DNA of 64,000 nt from Lineolata rhizophorae (Eukaryota > Ascomycota > Dothideomycetes > Lineolatales > Lineolataceae). Below, in pieces: positions 56,511 through 64,000 of this stretch (the first letter of the stretch is position 1; every line of letters starts with the position of its first letter). Both the position numbers and the translations under genes were made by a program. The notes beneath the pieces are model-generated. The model had not been told where the DNA came from and searched no databases. It saw only the letters and a list, made by a program, of their open reading frames with translations. The stretch spans positions 102,119 through 166,118 of the forward strand of contig MU001710.1 in assembly GCA_010093515.1 (NCBI GenBank), in the 5' to 3' direction.

Positions 56511-57321
56511 GGTGGGAACGGCTCTGAGGGAGCCGTCATGTAACGAAAGTTCGGGGAAGGCATGCACAGAGGGGAAATAAGGGAATAGGGTGCGAGTGAT
56601 ATGCGGACGGAATGATGGATGACCGCTGAGAGAGATGGGATATGTTTGACGTCGTGCGAGAGGGCTCGCAAGGACAGGAACGGTTGACTAATACCTCCTG
56701 CTAAGGAACGAGGAGGTGCCAAGGTAGGTGCCGATGTGTAAACACACTGCAAGGGGAAGAACCGATGGGTGAGAAGCACCCGCCGTGAGACAATGCTGAA
56801 GGAAGCACAACCAAGCAAAGGCGACAATCCATCGTGGCCGTGTACGGCTTCTTGCCGTATTCCGAGCTTGGACGATGCCTGATGGTGGAGAGAAGCACCC
56901 GCGGAGGCACATGCACGGGGATATCGCTGCCGTACACGGTAAATCCATAGCGCCGGTCGCCACAGCGAGACCATCCCTGGCCTGCAACGCATGTCAATTG
57001 ATTTCACGCGGCCGATCTGCCCGAGCACAAGGTGTTGATCGTGTCTCCGGTGTAGCGCGGGCGCGGCCCGAGACGCGCGACCTGCGGCTTGCACGCGTGC
57101 CTGCGCGTCCCCCCCCCCCCCCCCCTCCCCCATGCCCTCAGAGCCTTCCCGCGTCGGGGCCTCCACCTCCGCCTCCCTCTCCTCCCTCCAATTCCGCAGC
57201 AAACACCGAGCACCAAACGACTCGCGCCGCGCATCTCCGCGCCCAAGCAGCGACCCTTCTCCACGCTCCCAAGCTCGCTCCGACCCCAGTCGCCACTCCG
57301 CAGCCCGCAAGCCCCTTCGCC
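56511..57321. promoter_or_regulatory. Divergent promoter region of the arrestin-like and DPB4 genes
   Basis: About 810 bp between outward-facing start codons. A 16-base C run lies at 57,110-57,125, followed by 190 bases of pyrimidine-rich leader up to the DPB4 ATG. Long frames crossing this region on the minus strand (56,426-57,805) are antisense to DPB4 and have no family signature. Confidence 0.5.
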
Positions 57322-58171
57322 ATGCCCGCGCGCAAAGGCAACGTCTCCACCGCGCCGGCCGGTGGCGGCGGCGGCGAGGAGGGATCGAGCAGCCAAGCTG
57401 CCGCGTCGGCCAGGGACGGACTGAGCGTCGAGGTACGCACACTCCGCACGGCATAGGGTCGTCTGCGCGCGCCCTTCCGTCGCGCGGCCGCGACGCTGGA
57501 ACATAACTGGATGCTGACGATTCCCGCCACCGCGGATGTGGATGCAGGACCTGAGTCTGCCGCGGACAATGGTGCAGCGCCTGGCCAAGGGCGTGCTGCC
57601 GACCAACACGCAGATCCACAAGGACGCGCTGCTGGCGCTGTCCAAGAGCGCGACCGTCTTCGTCAACTATCTGAGCTCGCAGTAAGCCGTAGCCCCCCCC
57701 TCCTTTCTCCGCCACGTACCAAGCCGAGCACCACCAAAAGACCCGACCAGAGAGAGATAGAGACATGTCGCTAAAGATATCCTTCCCCCGCCTCCGACAG
57801 CGCAAACGAAAACGCGTCCCGCACAGGCAAAAAGACGATCCAGCCCCGCGACGTCATCGAGGCCATCAACGAGCTCGAATTCGAACCCTTCCTACCGCGC
57901 CTCGAGGCCGAGGCCGAAAGTGCGTCCCATCCCGTCCCCGTCCCGTCCCGTCCCCACTCCTCCCCCCCTCCCTTCCTTGACTAACACAAGCCCCCCCGCC
58001 CCCGCCTCCCCGGGCTGCCCCCACCAGAATACAACGCCATCCAATGCGACAAGCGCAACACGTACCGGCGGCGCGTGCGCGAGGAGAAAGCTGCCGCCGC
58101 CGCAAAGGCCATCGCCGCCGCCGCCGGTTCCACCGCCGCCACCTCGCTGCCGCCCGCCCAGCCGCGGCCTC

Positions 58172-58202
<31 letters not shown>

Positions 58203-58560
58203 TGCCGCCGGACACGCGCCGGGCCAGGACGCGCGCGCGGCGCAGACGGGCGCGCGCGCGGGCGCGAACGGCGACGAGCCGCCGGCGGCGAAGAGGGCGC
58301 GGGTGGAGGAGGAGGTGGAGGACGCGACGGAGGAGGAGGAGGAGGAGGGGGAGGGGGAGGAGGAAGAGGAGGATGCGACGGAGGACGAGGACGAGGACGA
58401 GGAGGATGAGGAGGAGGGGGGCGGCGAAGACGAGGAAGAAGGGGGGGACGGGGACGAGACGGAGAGTGCGGCGGAGAGCGGGCTGGGGGGGGATCGGATT
58501 GAGGTGGAGGGGGAGGGCGGGAGTGAGGATGAGGTGTTGGATGGGGAGGAGAGCGATTAG
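57322..58560 (+). CDS. DPB4: Histone-fold subunit DPB4 of DNA polymerase epsilon (POLE3/CHRAC-like)
   Basis: Predicted 298 residues. Exons 57322-57432, 57548-57681, 57801-57919, 58028-58560; introns 115, 119 and 108 nt with clear branch points. The histone fold (about residues 38-120) reads LSLPRTMVQRLAKGVLPTNT, DALLALSKSATVFVNYLSSH, ANENASRTGKKTIQPRDVIE, and AINELEFEPFLPRLEAEAE with KYNAIQCDKRNTYRRRVRE after it. These are diagnostic of DPB4/POLE3, which pairs with a DPB3-type partner in polymerase epsilon and in chromatin-remodelling complexes. The tail holds a poly-Ala stretch and an unusually long run of Glu and Asp (roughly the last 90 residues), coded by GAG/GAC-rich DNA. The last exon is near-repetitive GCC and GAG triplets. 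Confidence 0.94.
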
Positions 58561-59959
58561 GATGGTGGGGTGGTTGTGGAGGCGGGGGGGTTGGGATGTG
58601 CGGTGTATGGTTGTGTAGGCGTGGTGGACTTGATGATGCAGGCGCTGAAGGTGTGTGCCACGTCTAGGGGACACTTGTCCGACATGTATGCATAGGGAGG
58701 CGTTCTGGATGGTCGGGGTGTCTGGGCTTCTGTGGTTGACTTTCATGGCACGAGATGTGTGGATAGGGGTCCTATGTTCACCACTAGCTAGCAGCTTTCA
58801 ATGTTTTCGGTTTGCATCCGTCTAGCTTGGTCAGCATGTCTCCGCAAGGTACGTGGTTTATCTCGTGGCCTTGTATGTAACCCAAGCGCCTTTCTGAACA
58901 AAGAATGCATTCAGGTACCTAGCTATGGAAAGAAAACTTGGTATTTTCTATGCTCCTAGTACAGTATAACGCATCTATGGGCTCCGCGTAAACATATAAC
59001 ACGAAAAGAAGAGTGCTAAGCATGTTCCCTCCAAAATCACCTCACCCAACGGGTACAAAACCATCCCGCAAACCTCCTACTCCGCAATTTCTCCTCTTCT
59101 CCCATCACCCGCCCAAACCACCAGGCTCCCGGTATCCTCCACTCGCCAATTCCCGCATATCCACCCATCAGCACCACCCAACCCCACTTCAGACCCAACC
59201 CCCTCCCCCCCAGGGAGCCTCAACCTAGAGCCCAACCGCGCCCACCAACCCCTTCACATCCGCTCTTCCTCCGCCCTCCTCTCCTCCTCCGGTCCCGGTC
59301 CCTCTCCTCTAGCACGCACACCTCCAAGTCGACGGCCTCAACCCCAGCAGCGCGGGCCCCGACGCGCGCCGCCGGCGTCAAGCCGCTCCATGAGGCCGTT
59401 GCGCGCGGCCGCGGCCGGAGCCGGGCAGCGCGTGTCGGAGGTTGGGGGGCGGAAGTCGAGGCCGGGGCGGCGGCGGCCGGGGGGGCAGGACGGGCTTCCG
59501 GTCGAGCGCGCGGGGCGAGGCCGCGAGCGCGGCGCCCCGAGGGCGAGCAAGGCGGGCGGAGGCGACGCGTCGTGGCCGGCTGGCCATCCCGGTCGTTGCG
59601 TTCCAAGCGCCAGCACCCGCGGGGCGAATTATTCGCGTCCTAAGCAGTCGGTTGCACCGTCGCTTCCGCGTAGGAATCCTCGACCTTTTTTTTTTTTGTG
59701 TCTCAGGCACGCAGCGCCATGCTCGAGGCCTCTAAGAGACGACGTCAGGGTCTCATTGGCCGCGAAAAAACCTGCCGCTCCGCCCGGTCCAGCCGCCAGG
59801 CAAAAAGCCCAGCCCAATCCTGCACGGTGGACCGGCGCTCTTAGCCTCCGGGGCCACCATCTCGCGCCCAAGCTCCCGCCCAGATGCCCTCGACAGCTCG
59901 GACCCCCGCCGCCGCCCTCCCCAAAGAACAACATTCCCGCTCGGCACGCGCACCGCGCA
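58561..59959. other. Convergent spacer between DPB4 and the SUZ-domain gene
   Basis: 1.4 kb between two 3' ends. A C-rich, low-complexity stretch lies at 59,040-59,220. A minus-strand frame at about 59,220-59,606 has some coding flavour (AAGVEAVDLEVCVLEERDRD) but no start, splice partners or family I can name. Confidence 0.45.
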
Positions 59960-61060
59960 TCAAGACATGGCGCCCTTGCTGCCTCCCCTCGCCGCGAACC
60001 CGAATCCGCCCCTCCCGGTCCCATCCGGGCCCCTCGGCGCCCTAATCGGCTCCTGCTCCTCCAGGGCCGCCACCCCACCACCGTGCGCCGGCTTGCCTCC
60101 TACGACGGCGGGATTCTCCCGCCGCTGGACGGACACCGAGTGCGGCTTGGCGGCGCAATTCGGGTCGAACAGCAGCCTCCTGAGCCCAGCGCCGGACGGC
60201 GGCCTGGCCGGCGACTGGTCCGCCGACGACGGCGACGCATGGCCAGACCGATAGCCATGCTCTCTGCCTCCAGCACCGCCGGCGCCTGCGCCGCGCGCGC
60301 CCCCCCGCCCCTTGCCGCGCCCGCTGCGCCCCCGTCCAGGCGTCGTCCCAGAGCGTGAACCCGCGCCGCCGCCGCCGCCTTCCTCCCCCCGCGACGGCCC
60401 GAACAGCTGCTCCCGCCGCTCCTGGTACCGCCGCGCCTTGTCCTCGCGCTCGCGGGCCGCGCGGGCCGCGCGCTCGGCGTAGCTGCGCTCGATGCGGCGG
60501 CGCTCTTCTTCTTCGCTGTCGACGTCGTCTTCGTCGGCGGCGGCGGCGGCGGCATCGGCCGTGGCGGGGCCGTCTTGGAGCGAGAGGTTGGAGAGGGCGT
60601 CGGCGGGCGCGGCGGAAGCGGCCGAGGAGGGCGAGGGAGAGGCGCGCGAGGCGATTTTGGGAGGCGGCTTGCGGCTGAGGACTTTGACGGCGGGCTTGAA
60701 GTCCGAGGTCAGGGGCACGGAAGCTTGGGTTTCGAGGAAGAGGTTGGGTTCGGGGGCCTCGCTGGTTTGGGGTGGGACATGCGTTAGCTGGGCGGTTGTG
60801 AGACTGGGATGGAACGATGGGGCGGGGCTCACGCTGACTCCCAGAGGCGTTTGTTCTCCTCGGCGTGCTTCGCTCGTCGCTCGGACCTGGAAATCTTTGC
60901 TTCCGCGGTCTGATGCTCATCTTGCGCCGTTTCTTCCTGCTTCTGCCGGCAGACGGCGGTTAGTAGGGATGAGAGGAGACGCGCGGTGCGGTGGGAATAC
61001 ATCTGCGATAGTCTCCCAATCATCGTCCCAGGCGTCCGGAACAGCGCTCTTTTTGCCCAT
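59960..61060 (-). CDS. SUZ-domain RNA-binding protein
   Basis: Predicted 323 residues. Minus-strand exons 61060-61001, 60942-60833, 60761-59960; introns 58 and 71 nt, with CTACTAAC and GCTAACG branch points. The start MGKKSAVPDAWDDDWETIAD is typical of small fungal SUZ proteins. Exon two is charged and probably coiled (RSERRAKHAEENKRLWES). The SUZ core is RSYAERAARAAREREDKARRYQERREQLFG-like, here at about residues 150-180, and the C-terminal SUZ-C motif is PIRAPRGPDGTGRGGF. Gly/Arg-rich sequence lies between. SUZ domains bind RNA and help place proteins in mRNA granules. It is divergent from the gene at 61,466 across 405 bp. The cellular target is not known. Confidence 0.85.
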
Positions 61061-61465
61061 TGTTTACTCCCGAGCGTGGGTCGGGGCTTTCGGCCTGTGT
61101 GCGGGAGATATGAAGCTTTGGCGTTGGAACTGTCTCACCCGGCGTGAAGCCGTTCGGGCCGGCGCAGATTCTCCGAAGGTCCGGGCGGCAAGGAGGCCCT
61201 TGCTCAGCCCTACGGCGCGGCGCAGGGACCTCTGCCCCGCGCCTTCTCCGGACGTCGCGCAAACCCTGGTACATACGCCCGCACGCCCACCATCGCTCCT
61301 TCCCGCGCCGCCCGAGCTGGAAAGCAACTCCACGAGCCGCCCGTCGCCACCGCCGGACACGCCGCCGCGCCTGCCAGGAGCTGCGCGTCCGCGAGGCGCC
61401 CGCGAGGAGGCCACACGAGGCGGCTTCCGCGTTCTCTGCGCCGCGGACGGCGAGCGACCACCACG

Positions 61466-62494
61466 ATGTCCGGTAAGCTCCACGGCCCAATCCGACGTCA
61501 CGGCCGCCGCAAGGATCGTTAGCGCCCTGCCTTGGCATCAGAGATTGGCCAGGGCATCGCTGGCCTCGACGGCGCCTTCTGCCCATGCCTCCGCAGCATG
61601 CTTCGTGTACGTGCTAAGCGCGCGGCTCCTCGCGGGCCCCGCCGCCACCGCAGACGCCGACGGCGACTCCCAGATGCACTCCGACGTCGACTCGTCCAAC
61701 GCCTCCGACTCGCTCTTCCCCGGCGAAGACGACCACGACGACGGCCCCCACACGCCCACCGGCACCACCGCGGCGGCCATGCGTGCCGCGGCGAGCGAGC
61801 TCTCGCCGCCCAACTCGTCGGGCGCCGGCGTCGCGCGCACGTCGCGCGGCGGCGGCGGCCCTCACGCCTCCACGACGGCGGCACACGCGGCGGCGCCAAG
61901 CGGCGGCACTGGCGGCGGCGAAGGCGCCGGAGCGGGAGGCCCGCGCGCCGACGCGCCGCCCTACAGCTTCGTCATCAACCAGAACGGCAAGCGCGTCCAC
62001 CCGTCCTCCACCGCCGCTGCTCTAACGGCAGCAGCAGCCCCTTCCTCATCCTCCTCCGCCCCGCCCTCCGCCATCGCCCCCTTCGGCGCCTCCGCCGCGC
62101 CCGCCCAGCACGGCTCGCGCTCCGGCGCCGACGCCATGAGCGCGCAAGGCGCGGCCGGCGGCGACGGCGGCGCCGGCGCGCCCGCCCAGGCCGCCGCCGC
62201 GGGCATCCCGCCGGGCCCCGGCCCCCACGTGCACAAGCCGAGCGGGTACCGCTGGACCAGGCCCGAGGACGCGCCGGGCTGGGCGTGGACGAACAAGAAG
62301 GCGACCGAGGACGCGGCCCGCGCGATGGACTCGATCCTGGACCGCAATCTCATGATCGGAGGTGAGCATTTTGGTTTCCCTCCCCCCGGCCCGAGCAATG
62401 GTCGGTAGTGCGCGGGGGAGAGAATGGGCCTGTTGTGACTTACGGTGAGACAGACAAGTATGGAGATCCGCTGGATGTGGAAAGGGTGACGTAA
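61466..62494 (+). CDS. Conserved hypothetical Ala/Ser-rich protein with C-terminal WTRPEDAPGWAW motif
   Basis: Predicted 251 residues. Exons 61466-61472, 61654-62361, 62454-62494. The first exon is 7 nt (ATGTCCG). Its 181-nt intron has donor GTAAGC, branch GTGCTAAG and acceptor CGCCACCGCAG, giving MSDADGDSQMHSDVDSSNAS. The middle is low-complexity Ala, Gly and Ser. Two stretches look conserved: PPYSFVINQNGKRVHPSS, and near the end KPSGYRWTRPEDAPGWAWTN and KKATEDAARAMDSILDRNL. The last exon adds KYGDPLDVERVT. I do not recognise a named family. The long open frame running upstream to 60,492 is antisense to the SUZ gene and not part of this gene. Confidence 0.75.
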
Positions 62495-63072
62495 AATTGG
62501 TCCGGCATGGTGGCGAGGCGGGAGAGGGGTGATGAGCATGGCAGAGATTGGACATAAAAGGCGTGTCTATGTGAATCGACACAATGAGCGTGGGACTGCG
62601 AGACATTGGCGTGCCGCGCTGTTGAGATTGTCTAAAAGGCAGGTGTGGATTTCATTCTACACCAAGAGTTTAGGATACCACGTGGCACATCATTGTGTTC
62701 CCATAGTAGGCACCACTCGAATAGTGTGCGACGCAGCCTCCAAATGGAAAGAAACGTTTCTGATCGGCTACCAAAGTTTGTTGCTTGATTTATGTGCTGG
62801 TGCAACTCTCAAACGCATTGTTCCCTAATCTTTCCCCCGACTCTTTTGACGGCCTATATAAACCGTAACGCAAGCGTTTCCTAGTTCTCCCCCGCCCTTG
62901 GGCGCGCTCCCGCAACGTCCCACCGACGACCCTCTCACTAGGTACCTCTGCTCGGAACATAAAGGACCAACTCGGAGGCGTCAAAGCGCCCCGCACGCCT
63001 CTAAAGCCACGTGCCTGATTCTCGTCACGCTCATCCTCTACCACCCCATTTCGCCCGGGCCAGCTCGTCAAC
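62495..63072. other. Spacer upstream of the small zinc-ribbon gene
   Basis: About 580 bp without a recognisable gene; frames here lack motifs. It contains TATATAAAC at about 62,854-62,862, roughly 210 bp before the next ATG, a possible TATA box. Confidence 0.4.
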
Positions 63073-63237
63073 ATGTGGACGTGCTGCAAGTGTGAAAGGC
63101 GCAATCATTTCTATTACCCGTCGCGTTACTGGCAGTGCTGGTATTGTGGCCACTACATGGAGTATTGTAAGGATTGCTGGGACTCGGCTGATTTCAGGTG
63201 GCCGATCAATTATTGGTCTTCAAATGGACGCTCATGA
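63073..63237 (+). CDS. Very small Cys-rich zinc-ribbon protein
   Basis: Intact 54-codon frame with ATG 63073 and TGA at 63,235-63,237. It reads MWTCCKCERRNHFYY, then WQCWYCGHYMEYCKDCW: C-x2-C-x14-C-x2-C-G-H-x4-C-x2-C. Aromatic residues are unusually frequent (7 Trp, 8 Tyr in 54). The Cys6 layout with W-T-C at the start and C-G-H in the middle matches the C-terminal domain of the protein at 42,252-42,602, so both belong to the same broad class of small fungal zinc-ribbon proteins. An intron at the TCAG|GTGG junction (63,196-63,199) is possible and would change the C terminus. Function is unknown. Confidence 0.55.
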   Translation: MWTCCKCERRNHFYYPSRYWQCWYCGHYMEYCKDCWDSADFRWPINYWSSNGRS

Positions 63238-64000
63238 GACAATTGTTTCGACTAACCACGTAGGCTGGGCACATGTACCGTCGCAGAGGAACAATCAGGA
63301 TCCTGCACGGGATTGGGTGAGCAGGCAATAGAAATGGGCGTTAGATAAAAGCACATGTAATAACTATCTTCTGTAGAATGTCTTTGTTTGTTGGGTGGTA
63401 CGGCTATTGTGAACGTTCTGAGCATGGGTGTCACTCTAAGTTGTTCAGAATATAAGGGGTAGATGTACTAACTATAAATAATTCAACTTTCCTTTTCAAG
63501 GCATTCCGACTGTCCAAACGGCTCTCAGCATGAGTGAGCTATTCTATGGCAGAATGGGAAGTTTTCTGTCTAACATCCCCCACTGCGTAGCGAGAACCAC
63601 ACCGTAGCGAGAAAAATCATGGGTACCTCAACTTCAAAGTAGGACAAAATCTTCCCACATCTAGTTATCTATATAGTGATGCTTGCGCTAGATGCTACGG
63701 GTCTTTCTCTACCTTCCAACAGCGGCCACTGGAAAAAATACCAGCCTTGTCGCCAACGTCGCGCCTAGAGGAGGAGGGCCTCTTTTCGCGATAGGGTCGA
63801 GCTCTTCCACCACAGCTTCAGCACTAGGCTTTTAGAGCTTTAAATGTACATAGAACAACGGTAATCGACGTTTGAAGTCTTGCAATCACACTAACCAGTC
63901 ATCGCCAGCCCTATGGCGGCAATGTAGGGATGATTCATGCAGGGTCGATTTGATTTGATTTGATTATTCTTACGCCTCGGGTGCCAATAGGCCCGGTAAG
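63238..64000. other. Non-coding end of window
   Basis: No supported gene. A short direct repeat GATTTGATTTGATT lies at about 63,950-63,963. Confidence 0.45.

Noticed and set aside
59220-59606. Minus-strand frame with natural-looking segment VEAVDLEVCVLEERD
   Set aside because: No start codon context, splice partners or identifiable family; lies between two convergent 3' ends.
60492-61653. Upstream part of the long plus-strand frame leading into the 61.5-kb gene
   Set aside because: Antisense to SUZ exons one to three and across the divergent promoter; conserved-looking sequence begins only at 61,654.
1-64000. CRISPR arrays, rRNA genes and complete transposons
   Set aside because: Looked for regularly spaced repeats, rRNA signatures, transposase or reverse-transcriptase motifs and terminal repeats; none found.

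Overview
This window is nuclear DNA from a filamentous ascomycete (Pezizomycotina, probably Sordariomycetes). Genes are split by many short introns of about 45-180 nt with GTNNGY donors and CTRAY branch points. The families are fungal: Zn2Cys6 / fungal-specific transcription factors, HET-domain relics, a class II P450 with its reductase, and fungal housekeeping proteins such as TIM54, GCN20-type ABCF, OPI3 and DPB4. All gene models were built by eye, by joining exons where reading frame, splice signals and family conservation agree. They have no transcript support. Each CDS feature spans from start codon to stop codon with introns included, and the exon coordinates are given in its evidence.

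Layout. (1) 1-8.3 kb: a long spacer with a decayed GC-rich repeat, a monocarboxylate-type MFS transporter, and a paxillin-like protein with three LIM domains. (2) 8.5-9.3 kb: a HET-gene relic with a large internal deletion. (3) 9.8-22.9 kb: a compact metabolic-looking cluster. It holds a fungal polytopic membrane protein, a divergent NADPH-cytochrome P450 reductase, a Zn2Cys6 regulator, a P450 sharing a 384-bp bidirectional promoter with that regulator, a second regulator-type protein lacking a visible DNA-binding domain, and a Gfo/Idh/MocA dehydrogenase. (4) 22.9-35 kb: a 3-kb spacer, the ABCF/GCN20 protein, a GC-rich 2.8-kb spacer holding the better copy of the repeat seen at 0.4-0.8 kb, and a very large low-complexity protein. 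(5) 35-45.2 kb: a gene-poor island with a stop-ridden HET pseudogene, two short retropepsin-like genes and a small zinc-finger gene. (6) 45.3-62.5 kb: a GC-rich, conserved housekeeping block: TIM54, stomatin-like SPFH protein, OPI3, an amino-acid transporter, an arrestin-like protein, DPB4, a SUZ-domain protein and a conserved hypothetical. (7) 62.5-64 kb: a spacer with a second small Cys-rich zinc-ribbon gene.

The best candidate for an undescribed system is the 9.8-22.9 kb cluster. A P450 is packaged with its own reductase, two members of one regulator family and a sugar/inositol-type dehydrogenase, with a good Zn2Cys6-type inverted repeat in the shared promoter. Splicing is also unusual. 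The Zn2Cys6 DNA-binding motif is completed only by consecutive 14-nt and 11-nt exons, OPI3 has a 17-nt exon, one gene begins with a 7-nt exon, and three of about 46 inferred introns look like GC-AG introns with a GCAAG donor. Exact splice sites, the start codons of poorly conserved genes, and all functions beyond family level remain inference.
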